Of a stretch of DNA of 13,193 bases, positions 1-7,136 are shown one piece after another (position 1 is the stretch's first letter; every line of letters starts with the position of its first letter). The DNA comes from JAATGI01 sp036510675 (GTDB lineage: Bacteria; Pseudomonadota; Alphaproteobacteria; ATCC43930; CGMCC-115725), in NCBI GenBank assembly GCA_036510675.1, contig DATCDN010000117.1:1-13193 (forward strand), written 5' to 3'. The position numbers were made by a program, and so were the translations under genes. A model generated the notes under the pieces. It did no database searches. It had not been told where the DNA came from and saw only the letters and a list, made by a program, of their open reading frames with translations.

Positions 1-198
1 CGCCTCGCCGAAGCCCTCGATAGCCACCCACGCTCCAACACCAACGCCGGCAAAAACCGCTTCCGCGATCGCCCCCAGCGCAACACCTTCATCAAAACCT
101 TCGTCCATGACTACAATCGAACCCGACTGCGATGCCTCGGCAACAAAGCCCCCGCCGAACTCCTCGCTAACCTCCCGGGACACAACACGAACGCCGGG
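1..198 (+). pseudogene. Transposase C-terminal remnant (integrase-core, IS481-like)
   Basis: Frame 1 is open from the first base and encodes the tail of a DDE/rve-type transposase. The recognisable part is FIKTFVHDYNRTRLRCLG followed by KAPAELLANLPGHNT. The YNxxRxxxxLxxxxP pattern is typical of the C-terminal end of IS481/IS3-class integrase cores, and I associate this particular ending with transposases of alphaproteobacteria. The gene enters from outside the window, so the catalytic D, D and E are not visible. No stop follows the usual ending: the frame runs on without a stop through unrelated sequence to base 1065, antisense to the neighbouring SDR gene. The 3' end of the element therefore seems to have been lost or joined to other DNA. 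The C-terminal transposase assignment is fairly confident; the family name is less so. The end coordinate marks the last recognisable residues, not a stop codon. Confidence 0.6.
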
Positions 199-223
199 AC
201 CCATGGTACAACGGCACGATGGA

Positions 224-241
224 TACCGGCGTTCGCCGGTA
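224..241. repeat. Perfect short palindrome (8-base arms, TT centre)
   Basis: Arms TACCGGCG and CGCCGGTA are separated by TT. The surrounding pattern (GGAT, then a palindrome with a central TTCG) resembles dispersed intergenic palindromes of the kind written GGATTCCCGCCTTCGCGGGAA in many proteobacteria. It lies 36 bases past the stop of the minus-strand SDR gene, at the end of that operon, so its RNA could fold into a 3' hairpin. A T-run (six T on the minus strand) precedes the stem rather than following it, so it is not a standard intrinsic terminator. The rest of 199-276 shows no gene. Confidence 0.55.
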
Positions 242-276
242 AGGGAAAAAATGTTTCAATTTGGGTGTATCAGTCT

Positions 277-1080
277 CTATCCGACATAGCCCAGCGTTAC
301 GCCGCCATCGACGGTGAGGGACGCGCCGGTCATGTATTTCGATGCCGGCGAGGCGAGGAACAGCGCCAGTCCCTGAATATCGTCGGCGAAGCCCAGCCGC
401 TTCAGTGGGCAGAATTTCGCCAGCGCCGCCTGGACCCCTTCATCCTTCAGCCGGCCGCCCGAGATATTGGTGACGAACGGCCCCGGCGCGATCGCGTTGA
501 CCAGGATATTGTATTCGGCGAGTTCGAGCGCGGCCTGACGCACCAGTTGCGCGGCGCTGGCCTTGGCCGCGACATAGGGCGCGCCGACCATGCTTTCGGT
601 CTTGGTCGCGGAGATCGAGCTGGTGACGATGATGCGGCCGCCCTGCCCCGCCTTCATGTGCCGCGCCGCCGCCTGGATGGTCCAGAACAGCGCCGTGACA
701 TCCAGCTTGAAGACGCGCTCCCAGTATTCGGTGTCGAGCTTTTCGAACGCGCGCTCGGGATTGCGCTGGCCATCGAGGGTGAGGAAACCGGGGCCGCCGC
801 CGATGCCGGCATTGGCGAACACGACATCGAGCCGGCCCGCTTCGCGCGCGGTCTCGTCGAACGCACGATTGAGCGCGTCGCGATCGGTGACATCGACCAA
901 TTTGCCCTGCGCGCCGAGCCGCTCGGTCTCCGCCGCGAGCCGCGTCGGATCGAGATCGAAGAGGGTGACCTTGGCGCCGTTATCGGCCATTGCCTCGGCA
1001 TAGGCGAGGCCGAGGCCGCTCGCGCCGCCGGTCACCACCGTGACGAGACCGGTCACATCGAATAACTGGGCGGCCTTCAT
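277..1080 (-). CDS. SDR-family oxidoreductase (NAD-type)
   Basis: This is a classical short-chain dehydrogenase/reductase of 267 residues, a usual length for the family. The cofactor loop TGGASGLG is at residues 17-24. An Asp at the end of the second strand (LFDLD, D42) favours NAD(H) over NADP(H). FANAG is at 88-92, a catalytic Ser lies in TSSIS (about 155), and YVAAK provides Tyr169 and Lys173. The C-terminal GASLTVDGG is standard for the family. The chosen ATG (1080-1078) overlaps the TGA of the upstream membrane-protein gene as ATGA, which suggests translational coupling; the longer open frame to 1413 has no family similarity before this Met. It is the last gene of the five-gene cluster. 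Its companions (thiolase, MFE-2-like SDR) suggest oxidation of a hydroxyacyl-CoA or alcohol intermediate. The exact substrate is unknown. It is cytoplasmic, with no signal peptide. Confidence 0.88.
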   Translation of the reverse strand: MKAAQLFDVTGLVTVVTGGASGLGLAYAEAMADNGAKVTLFDLDPTRLAAETERLGAQGKLVDVTDRDALNRAFDETAREAGRLDVVFANAGIGGGPGFLTLDGQRNPERAFEKLDTEYWERVFKLDVTALFWTIQAAARHMKAGQGGRIIVTSSISATKTESMVGAPYVAAKASAAQLVRQAALELAEYNILVNAIAPGPFVTNISGGRLKDEGVQAALAKFCPLKRLGFADDIQGLALFLASPASKYMTGASLTVDGGVTLGYVG

Positions 1081-1649
1081 GCCTGACGCGCCGCCAAGGC
1101 CATCGCGATCAGGGCCACGCCGCCGAATACAAGATTGATGCCGAGCAGCAGGCCGATCGCCCAAGCCGCGCTGTGCGGCAAGCCGACCAGAATGATCACG
1201 GCGAGCACCAGATCGACGATGCCGCTGACCAGCATCCAACCCCAGCGCCCCGAGAGCTGACGCCGATGCTCCAGCGCGAACGGGATCGAGGTGGCGCCCT
1301 CGATGGCGAAGAAAAAGATCAGCACCAAGGTCAGCGACACGGCCGCGCCCGCCGGCCAGCCGATCAGCGCCGCGCCCGCAAGGATGCCCAGGATCGCCGA
1401 CACCAGGGACCACCAGAAGCCTGGGGCATTGCGCATCAGCAGGGTGCTGATTAATCCGACCGCGCCGCTGATCAGCAGCAGCCAGCCCAGGAAGATCGAC
1501 ACCGCCAGCGTGGCGACGGGCGGCACCACGATCGCCGCCGCGCCAAGAACGAGCAGCACCACCCCTTCAATCAGGAACGTGACCCAATGCCGGCGCAGGA
1601 CCGCTTGAAAGCCGGCCTGCACCGCCGGAGTGCGGGAGCCGTCGGTCAA
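1077..1649 (-). CDS. HdeD-like (DUF308) six-TM membrane protein, TTG start
   Basis: This 190-residue, strongly hydrophobic protein has six predicted membrane segments at roughly 22-42, 45-71, 78-98, 102-124, 136-156 and 162-185, in the three-hairpin layout of the HdeD/DUF308 family. HdeD itself is an inner-membrane protein linked to acid resistance in Escherichia coli; most homologues have no known role. The only start fitting the hydrophilic N-terminus MTDGSRTP is a TTG that directly follows the thiolase TAG stop. It is supported by GAGG eight bases upstream, inside the thiolase 3' end. Its own stop overlaps the next SDR start by four bases. Location between a thiolase and an SDR gene is odd for this family and may reflect a stress or membrane function co-expressed with the catabolic genes (inference). 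Family call by topology and motifs such as GWLLLISGAVGL. Confidence 0.8.
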   Translation of the reverse strand: MTDGSRTPAVQAGFQAVLRRHWVTFLIEGVVLLVLGAAAIVVPPVATLAVSIFLGWLLLISGAVGLISTLLMRNAPGFWWSLVSAILGILAGAALIGWPAGAAVSLTLVLIFFFAIEGATSIPFALEHRRQLSGRWGWMLVSGIVDLVLAVIILVGLPHSAAWAIGLLLGINLVFGGVALIAMALAARQA

Positions 1650-2846
1650 CTAAAATACCTCGAACAGGCCCGCCGCGCCCATGCCGCCACCAACGCACAT
1701 GGTAACGACGACGCGCTTGGCGCCGCGCCGCTTGCCTTCGATCAGCGCGTGGCCGGTCATGCGCGCCCCCGACATGCCATAGGGGTGGCCGATCGAGATG
1801 GCGCCGCCATCGACATTCAGCCGGTCATTGGGAATGCCCAGCTTGTCGCGGCAATAAATCACCTGGCAGGCGAACGCCTCGTTCAATTCCCACAGGTCGA
1901 TGTCGTCGATCTTGAGGCCGTGCTTTTCCAGCAGCTTCGGCACGGCGAACACCGGGCCGATGCCCATCTCGTCGGGCGAGCAGCCGGCGGCGATCATGCC
2001 GACATAGCGGCCGAGCGGCTGAAGGCCGCGCTTCTCGGCCTCCTTTTCTTCCATCAGCACCGCGGCGGACGCACCGTCCGAGAGCTGAGAGGCGTTGCCA
2101 GCGGTGATGAACTTGCCTTCCTTCACGCGCTGACCGTTCTGCAACACCGGCTTCAGCCCGGAGAGGCCCTGCAGCGTGGTGTCGGCGCGATTGCCCTCAT
2201 CCTTGGCGAGATTGACCTCGCGCCGGTTGACGGCGCCGCTGTCCTTGTCCTGAAACACCATGGTCGAGGGCAGCGCCACGATTTCGTCATTGAAGCGTCC
2301 AGCAGCCTGTGCCTCGGCGGTGCGGCGCTGCGATTGCAGCGCGTATTCGTCCTGTGCCTCGCGCGACACGCCATAGCGCTCGGAGACGATTTCCGCCGTC
2401 TCGATCATCGCCATGTACAGCGCCGGCAGCTTGTCGTCGAGCCACGGATCATGGGCCAGGTTCATCGCCTTGGTTTGGACCAAGGAGATCGATTCGAGGC
2501 CGCCGCCGATCGTCACTTGCATGCCGTCATCGATGATTTCCTTGGCGGCGGTGGCGATCGCCATCAGCCCCGAGGCGCATTGCCGATCGACGCTCATACC
2601 GGCGACCGTCACCGGCAGGCCGGCGCGCATCGCGGCCTGGCGCGCGATATTGCCGCCCTGAAACCCCTGTTGCAGGGCGGCGCCCATGATCACATCCTCG
2701 ACCTGGGCCGGGTCGATGCCGGCGCGCTTCACCGCTTGGGCGATGGCGTGGCCGCCCAACGTCTGGGACGGGGTGTCGTTGAAGGCACCGCGATAGGCGC
2801 GGCCGATCGGGGTCCGCGCGGTGGAGACGATAACGGCGCTGCGCAT
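1650..2846 (-). CDS. Thiolase (acetyl-CoA acetyltransferase / acyltransferase)
   Basis: This is a complete 398-residue thiolase, about the standard length for the family. The nucleophile is Cys90 in DRQCASG. NEAFA starts at residue 322, GGAISIGHPYGMSGAR carries His354, and the C-terminal CVGGGMGAAGLF carries the acid/base Cys384. All catalytic elements are present, so the enzyme should be active. It makes or cleaves beta-ketoacyl-CoA with CoA, releasing acetyl-CoA in the degradative direction, and is cytoplasmic. AGGAGG lies five bases before ATG 2846, and the upstream SDR stop TAG is built into that Shine-Dalgarno (TAGGAGG). The TAG stop abuts the TTG start of the HdeD-like gene. Neighbouring SDR and hydrolase genes support a beta-oxidation-like role. 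Chain-length and substrate preference, and the choice between atoB-like and fadA-like naming, cannot be settled by eye. Confidence 0.93.
   Translation of the reverse strand: MRSAVIVSTARTPIGRAYRGAFNDTPSQTLGGHAIAQAVKRAGIDPAQVEDVIMGAALQQGFQGGNIARQAAMRAGLPVTVAGMSVDRQCASGLMAIATAAKEIIDDGMQVTIGGGLESISLVQTKAMNLAHDPWLDDKLPALYMAMIETAEIVSERYGVSREAQDEYALQSQRRTAEAQAAGRFNDEIVALPSTMVFQDKDSGAVNRREVNLAKDEGNRADTTLQGLSGLKPVLQNGQRVKEGKFITAGNASQLSDGASAAVLMEEKEAEKRGLQPLGRYVGMIAAGCSPDEMGIGPVFAVPKLLEKHGLKIDDIDLWELNEAFACQVIYCRDKLGIPNDRLNVDGGAISIGHPYGMSGARMTGHALIEGKRRGAKRVVVTMCVGGGMGAAGLFEVF
1658..1661 (-). promoter_or_regulatory. Ribosome binding site supporting the TTG start
   Basis: GAGG on the minus strand ends eight bases before TTG 1649-1647. 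It lies inside the last codons of the thiolase gene. This spacing supports TTG rather than an internal GTG (nine codons further in) as the start of the HdeD-like gene and implies coupling to thiolase termination. Confidence 0.55.
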
Positions 2847-2851
2847 GGGTT

Positions 2852-2857
2852 CCTCCT
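2852..2857 (-). promoter_or_regulatory. Ribosome binding site of thiolase overlapping the SDR stop
   Basis: AGGAGG sits five bases upstream of ATG 2846. Its first two bases are the AG of the upstream SDR gene's TAG stop (2858-2856), so the terminating ribosome would cover the thiolase Shine-Dalgarno. This is an arrangement expected for coupled translation. Confidence 0.75.
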
Positions 2858-3776
2858 AAGATTTCCGCGTGCCGCTTTTGAGGCCCGCCTTGGCTAGTTC
2901 GACGCCGCCCTGCCCGCCGGCATTTTGCGGCAATACATCATTGTCGCGGTTCGACAATTCATCGAAGCGGGCGACCACCTGGTCCGCGGTGTCGGGGCCG
3001 AGTGGCACATAAATGCCCTGGGTCATCGCGACATAAGTGCGCTCGAACCCGCCCGCGCCGGCATTGATGATCGCCCGGTTGGGCGCGTCCTCATGCACCA
3101 TCGCCAGCACCGCCGGGGACACCGCCTCGGGCTTCATCGCTTCCAGCACGTCGGGCGGAAAGAGGGTGTCGGTCATGCGCGTCGCGGCGGTCGGCGCCAG
3201 GCAATTGACATGGACGTTGTACTTGGCGCCCTCGAGGCCCAGCGCGTTCATCAGCCCGACCAGCCCCATTTTGGCGGCAGCATAGTTCGACTGGCCGAAA
3301 TTGCCGAAGAGACCCGACGAGGACGAGGTCAGCACGATGCGCCCGTAATTCTGTTGGCGCATGATCTCCCACACCGCCTTGCAGCAATGAACCGCGCCCA
3401 TCAGGTGGACCTCGATCACCGCGCGGAAATCGGCGATCTCCATCTTGGCGAAGGTCTTGTCGCGCAGGATGCCGGCATTGTTGACGAGGATGTCGATCCG
3501 GCCCCACCGCGCCTGAACCTCGGCGACCATCGCCTCGACGGCGGCGAAATCAGTCACCGACGCGGCATTGGCGATCGCCTCGCCGCCCGCCGCCTCGATC
3601 TCCGCCACCACTTTCTGCGCCGGGGTCGCGGCGCCGCCAGTGCCGTCGAGCGCGCCGCCGAAATCATTGACCACCACCTTGGCGCCGCGCGCCGCCAGCG
3701 CCAATGCATGCGCGCGCCCCAGCCCGCCGCCGGCGCCGGTCACGATCGCGACCCGATTATCGAAGCGTAGAGTCAT
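2856..3776 (-). CDS. SDR, MFE-2-like 3-hydroxyacyl-CoA dehydrogenase type
   Basis: A 306-residue SDR whose N-terminus resembles the dehydrogenase part of peroxisomal multifunctional enzyme 2: RVAIVTGAGGGLGRAHAL (about 8-25) and VVVNDFGGALDG (34-45). The cofactor loop TGAGGGLG is at 13-20, Asp38 is in the second-strand end (NDFG), NNAG at 99-102, the Ser cluster TSSSSG at 150-155, and YAAAK gives Tyr165 and Lys169. The protein is longer than a classical SDR of about 250 residues, with a C-terminal extension from about 250 to 306, as in this subgroup. By family it oxidises (3R)-hydroxyacyl-CoA with NAD; here it would supply the ketoacyl-CoA for the thiolase, whose Shine-Dalgarno overlaps its stop. 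It starts 25 bases after the hydrolase stop; the Shine-Dalgarno is weak (GAGGGG 11 bases upstream). Substrate not determined. Confidence 0.88.
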   Translation of the reverse strand: MTLRFDNRVAIVTGAGGGLGRAHALALAARGAKVVVNDFGGALDGTGGAATPAQKVVAEIEAAGGEAIANAASVTDFAAVEAMVAEVQARWGRIDILVNNAGILRDKTFAKMEIADFRAVIEVHLMGAVHCCKAVWEIMRQQNYGRIVLTSSSSGLFGNFGQSNYAAAKMGLVGLMNALGLEGAKYNVHVNCLAPTAATRMTDTLFPPDVLEAMKPEAVSPAVLAMVHEDAPNRAIINAGAGGFERTYVAMTQGIYVPLGPDTADQVVARFDELSNRDNDVLPQNAGGQGGVELAKAGLKSGTRKS

Positions 3777-3801
3777 CCGTTGCTCATCCCCTCAATCTTT
3801 C

Positions 3802-4518
3802 TCACACGAAAATTTCGTCGAAGAAATCCTGCATTTCATTCCACGAACGCCGGTCGGACTGGGCATTGTATTTCGCGGCCGGATTGTTCATGCCATCGAC
3901 CGCCGGATTGGTGAAGCTGTGGAGCGTGTTGCCATAAGCGATGAATTGCCAGTTGCAGCCGCTGTCCTTCATTTCCTTCAGGAATGCCTCGACCTCGGGC
4001 GGAGCGACGATCGGATCGTCAGCACCGTGGCACACCAGCACCTTGCCCTTGATGTTCTTGGCGTCGGCCGGGGTCGGCGAACTCAGGGCGCCGTGGAAGC
4101 TGACGACGCCATTCACGTCGGCGCCGCTACGCGCCAGCTCCAGCACCACCGCGCCGCCGAAGCAATAGCCGATGGCCGCCGTCTTGCCGCCATCGACCTG
4201 CGGCAGCGAAGCGAGCTTGTCGCGCGCGGCATTGACGCGGGCGCGCAGCTCGGCACGATTGGTCATCAGCGCCATCAGCCAGTCCATGCCCTCGGGAAAA
4301 CCGGCGGGGGTCTTGCCGTCGCCATACATGTCAATGGCCAGCGCGACGTAGCCAAGCCCGGCAAGCATCTGGGCGCGGCGCTTCGGGTCGTCGCCGAGAC
4401 CGAGAATATCGTGCGCGACCAGCACCCCGGGACGCTTGCCTTTCTGGGTCTCGTCATAGGCGAGAAAGCCGCGCATTGTCGTGGCGCCGGAACGGTATTC
4501 GATGGTTTCCGTTTTCAT
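3802..4518 (-). CDS. Dienelactone hydrolase family alpha/beta hydrolase
   Basis: This 238-residue protein matches the dienelactone hydrolase (DLH) family in length and triad. The nucleophile is Cys119 in GYCFGG, the acid is probably Asp168 in HGADDPIV, and His200 is in LHSFT. Other family landmarks are GVLVAHDILGLGD (31-43) and YVALAIDMYGDG (57-68). Authentic DLHs hydrolyse 4-carboxymethylenebutenolides in chloro-aromatic degradation, but most bacterial paralogues have unknown esters or lactones as substrates. There is no signal peptide from the chosen start. ATG 4518 is chosen because it follows AGGGGA by seven bases and gives the usual N-terminus; a Met 15 codons upstream adds a non-conserved, polar leader. 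It is the first gene of the cluster, 25 bases ahead of the MFE-2-like SDR, with a TATAAT upstream. Confidence 0.85.
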   Translation of the reverse strand: MKTETIEYRSGATTMRGFLAYDETQKGKRPGVLVAHDILGLGDDPKRRAQMLAGLGYVALAIDMYGDGKTPAGFPEGMDWLMALMTNRAELRARVNAARDKLASLPQVDGGKTAAIGYCFGGAVVLELARSGADVNGVVSFHGALSSPTPADAKNIKGKVLVCHGADDPIVAPPEVEAFLKEMKDSGCNWQFIAYGNTLHSFTNPAVDGMNNPAAKYNAQSDRRSWNEMQDFFDEIFV

Positions 4519-4586
4519 CTTCTGTTCCCCTACTTTAGCCGTGGCTTGCCTGGCGGGAACCATTCGTCGCCGCCCACCGATCTCCG

Positions 4587-4592
4587 ATTATA
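4587..4592 (-). promoter_or_regulatory. Candidate -10 box for the hydrolase-SDR-thiolase operon
   Basis: A perfect TATAAT on the minus strand lies 68 bases upstream of the hydrolase ATG, in the 112-base gap after the livF stop. No good -35 is present at 16-18 bases (CTGCGC or TGCGCG), so the promoter would need an activator or another sigma factor, or the match is chance. The position at the boundary between two operons supports a real promoter. A stem of five (4617-4630) between livF and this box lacks a T-run and is not called as a terminator. Confidence 0.4.
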
Positions 4593-4630
4593 TACAAGCC
4601 GGAACCCGCGCGCAGCAGCCTAGACAGGCT

Positions 4631-5362
4631 TCAGCCCGCCGCCGCGCGATCGCGCAGCGAGCGCATGCCGACCAGCCGATCGAGCGCCGGCACATCGTCC
4701 AACAGCGCGCCGCTAAGGCCGAGATGCGCGACGCGGCCGCGCTCCAGCACCATCACCTGCTCGGTCAGGCTGAGGGCGAAGCGGGTATGCTGTTCCACCA
4801 GGATGATGGTCAGGCCCTGCTCCGCCTTGAGTTTGCGGATGCGTTGCGCCACCTCCTGCACGATCACCGGCGCGAGGCCCTCCAGCGGCTCGTCCAGCAG
4901 CAACAGATCGGGATTGGTCATCAGCGCGCGCCCGATCGCCAGCATCTGCTGTTCGCCGCCAGATAGCTCGCGCCCGAGATTGCGCTTGCGCTCGGCGAGC
5001 TTGGGGAATTGCGCATAGACGGCGTCGCGGTTCCATGGACCCGGCCGGGCGGCAATTACCAGATGCTCGTCCACGGTCAGGGTCGGAAACACCTCGCGGC
5101 CCTGGGGAACCCAGCCCAGCCCCATCCGCACCCGCCGATCCGGCGAGACATGGCTGATGTCCTCGCCGCGCCAGCGGATCGTGCCCCGGCGCGGTTTGAG
5201 ATGCCCCATCAGCGCCAACATCAGCGTCGACTTGCCCATGCCATTGCGGCCCAGCACCGATAGCGAATGCCCGGCGGGCACCGACACGGAAATATCCTCC
5301 AGCACCAGGCTGTCGCCATAGCCGGCGCTGAGTCCGCTGACTTCGAGCAGCGCGTCAGACAT
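4631..5362 (-). CDS. livF: ABC transporter ATP-binding protein, LivF type
   Basis: This 243-residue nucleotide-binding subunit belongs to the branched-chain amino acid (HAAT) ABC family. Walker A GRNGMGKST is at 38-46, Q-loop Gln at 87 (WVPQGREVFPTLTV, typical of LivF), signature LSGGEQQ at 133-139, Walker B LLLLDEP at 153-159, D-loop EGLAP at 161-165, and switch His192. It powers import at the cytoplasmic face together with LivG. The start MSDALLEV (5362) overlaps the livG stop by eight bases (ATGTCTGA); an alternative ATG nine bases upstream would add MAT. The longer open frame towards 5917 is a livG shadow. This is the last gene of the transporter operon, in canonical H-M-G-F order. The substrate class depends on the binding proteins and permeases, not on this subunit. 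Confidence 0.93.
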   Translation of the reverse strand: MSDALLEVSGLSAGYGDSLVLEDISVSVPAGHSLSVLGRNGMGKSTLMLALMGHLKPRRGTIRWRGEDISHVSPDRRVRMGLGWVPQGREVFPTLTVDEHLVIAARPGPWNRDAVYAQFPKLAERKRNLGRELSGGEQQMLAIGRALMTNPDLLLLDEPLEGLAPVIVQEVAQRIRKLKAEQGLTIILVEQHTRFALSLTEQVMVLERGRVAHLGLSGALLDDVPALDRLVGMRSLRDRAAAG

Positions 5363-6113
5363 CGTCGCCATTGCCGAGATAGACCTCGCGCACCTGGGGA
5401 TGATCCGCGATCTCCTCGGGCGTGCCCTCGCACAAAATCTGTCCCGCCACCAGCACCGTGATGCGCTGGGCGAAGCGGAACACGACATCCATATCGTGCT
5501 CGATGAACAGGACGGCGATGTCCTCGGGCAGCGCGGCGAGCGCGTGGAAAATCTCGGCGCTTTCGTGCTGCGGCACGCCGGCCGCGGGCTCGTCGAGCAG
5601 CAGCACGCTGGGCTGGGCCGCCAGCGCCAGCACGATTTCGAGGAGCCGCTGGCGCCCGTAAGGCAGCTCACGCGTCGGCCGCCCGACATCGGCGCCGAAA
5701 TCGAACTGGCCGAGCAGCATGTAAGCCTCGTCGATCTCCGCCGTGCAGCCCGACAGGCGCTTGAACGGATTGGTGACCAGCCCGTGCCGCCGCGCGATCG
5801 CCAGCACCGTCGCCTCGAGCGGTGAGAGCCTGGGAAAGAGCGTGTTGATCTGAAACGTGCGGGAGAGGCCGCGGCGCACGCGTTCCTCGACGGGGGCGCG
5901 CGTGACATCCCGGCCATGGAGGCGGATCCGGCCGCTGGACGGCGCCAGCACCCCCGTCAGCAGGTTGATGAAGGTGCTCTTGCCGGCGCCGTTCGGACCG
6001 ATGAGGGCATAACGCGCGCCGCGCGGCAGTTGGAACGAGACATCCTGCGTCACGCGCAACGCGCCGAAGGAGCGGTTCAGCGCCTCCGTCTCCAGCACGA
6101 TCTCGCCAGTCAT
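5355..6113 (-). CDS. livG: ABC transporter ATP-binding protein, LivG type
   Basis: A 252-residue ATPase subunit: Walker A GPNGAGKST at 39-47, Q-loop region SRTFQINTLFP (84-94), signature LPYGRQR at 150-156, Walker B VLLLDEP at 170-176, and switch His206 in IEHDMDVVF. The signature departs from LSGGQ, as is usual for LivG proteins. EHDMDVVF and the C-terminal GTPEEIADHPQVREVYLG are LivG hallmarks, the latter interacting at the end of the domain. ATG 6113 overlaps the livM TGA as ATGA, and the last bases overlap livF, so livM, livG and livF are tightly coupled. An open frame continuing upstream to 6224 is a livM shadow. All catalytic residues are present. Confidence 0.93.
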   Translation of the reverse strand: MTGEIVLETEALNRSFGALRVTQDVSFQLPRGARYALIGPNGAGKSTFINLLTGVLAPSSGRIRLHGRDVTRAPVEERVRRGLSRTFQINTLFPRLSPLEATVLAIARRHGLVTNPFKRLSGCTAEIDEAYMLLGQFDFGADVGRPTRELPYGRQRLLEIVLALAAQPSVLLLDEPAAGVPQHESAEIFHALAALPEDIAVLFIEHDMDVVFRFAQRITVLVAGQILCEGTPEEIADHPQVREVYLGNGDDV

Positions 6114-7129
6114 CGCCTGACCCGCGTCACGACCCAGCCGACCGAGCGGCGCAGAATGCCGACCACGCCGCCGGTGCCGCTCATCACGATGATGCACAGG
6201 ATCAGCCCGACCCAGAAATCCCAATAGGCCGGATTGATCAGCGAGAGCTGGTCGCGCGCGACGGTATAGACGATGGCGCCGATCATGCCGCCGATCAGGC
6301 TGCCGATGCCGCCCAGCACCAGCGCGATCTGCACCGAGATCGAGCGATCGAAGCCGAGCACTTCCAGCGCGATGAACTGGGTGGTCTCGGCCAGCAGCGC
6401 GCCGGCGACCCCCGCCATCGCCGCCGAAATCGTGAATGCCATCGCGAGCTGGACCCGGACGCCGATGCCGATCGCCGGCACCCGCCGAATGTTCTCGCGA
6501 ATGCCCTCCAGCGCCAGGCCGAACGGCGAATTTACCAGCCGGCGCGCCAGCAGATAGAGGAGGAAGATGACGATGAAGGAATAGATGAAGCCGACCTTGC
6601 CATCGATATCGAAAGCGAAGATGCCGAGGACGGGCTGCACCTGCATGCCCTGCAGCCCATCATCGCCGCCGGTCAGGCTATTCCATTTGTTGGCGATTTC
6701 GTAACAGATCAGGCCGATGCCCAGCGTCACCATCAGCACGGCGATACCGTGCAGGCGGGCGACCAACTGGCTGCAGATCGCGCCGGCGACCCCCGCGATC
6801 AGCGCCGCCGCGACGAGGCCCGTCAGCGGATCGCCCCAGCCATCGCGCGCCAGGATGCCGGCGGTGTAGGCGCCGATGCCGAAAAAGGCGGCATGGCCGA
6901 ACGACGGAATGCCGGCATAGCCGAACATCAAATCGAGCGAGACCACGAACAGGCCGGTGATCATCGCCTGGGTGATCAGCACGAGATGGTCGGAAAACAG
7001 GAAATAGCTGGCGGCGGCAAGCACCCAGAAGGCGATTTCCTCCCACCGCCAGGCGGCGCGCCGCACGAATAGCCGGCGCGCGCTGGCGAGGGCCGGAGGC
7101 GTGGCCGGCTGGGCCGGGATCGCGACCAC
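6110..7129 (-). CDS. livM: ABC transporter permease, LivM type (GTG start)
   Basis: A 339-residue polytopic inner-membrane permease of the BPD_transp_2 family. The LivM landmark SLDLMFGYAGIPSFGHAAFFGIGAYTA spans about residues 64-90. Further hydrophobic segments follow, and the coupling-loop region SPFGLALEGIRENIRRVPAIGI lies near 205-230. The N-terminal 30 residues are polar and Arg-rich, probably cytoplasmic. The start is a GTG seven bases after the livH stop; the Shine-Dalgarno is weak (AGGCGGG close to the start), so coupling to livH is likely. No ATG occurs in frame before the first conserved segment, which supports the GTG. It pairs with LivH to form the transmembrane pathway. Confidence 0.92.
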   Translation of the reverse strand: MVAIPAQPATPPALASARRLFVRRAAWRWEEIAFWVLAAASYFLFSDHLVLITQAMITGLFVVSLDLMFGYAGIPSFGHAAFFGIGAYTAGILARDGWGDPLTGLVAAALIAGVAGAICSQLVARLHGIAVLMVTLGIGLICYEIANKWNSLTGGDDGLQGMQVQPVLGIFAFDIDGKVGFIYSFIVIFLLYLLARRLVNSPFGLALEGIRENIRRVPAIGIGVRVQLAMAFTISAAMAGVAGALLAETTQFIALEVLGFDRSISVQIALVLGGIGSLIGGMIGAIVYTVARDQLSLINPAYWDFWVGLILCIIVMSGTGGVVGILRRSVGWVVTRVRR

Positions 7130-7136
7130 CGCCCGC

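Noticed and set aside
224..241. Palindrome as an intrinsic terminator for the 277-4518 operon
   Set aside because: The T-run comes before the stem in the direction of transcription and none follows, so it is recorded only as a repeat.
1081..1413. N-terminal extension of the 277-1080 SDR frame up to 1413
   Set aside because: It overlaps the HdeD-like gene out of frame and has no SDR similarity; the ATGA-coupled Met at 1080 gives the normal N-terminus.
4617..4630. Inverted repeat AGCCT/AGGCT behind livF as a terminator
   Set aside because: The stem is only five bases with a four-base loop, and no T-run follows on the minus strand.
5363..5917. Extension of the livF frame to 5917
   Set aside because: Ser/Arg-rich sequence antiphase to livG; the ABC domain starts at MSDALLEV.
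6114..6224. Extension of the livG frame to 6224
   Set aside because: It reads through the livM 3' end in another phase and adds Arg/His-rich residues with no family match.
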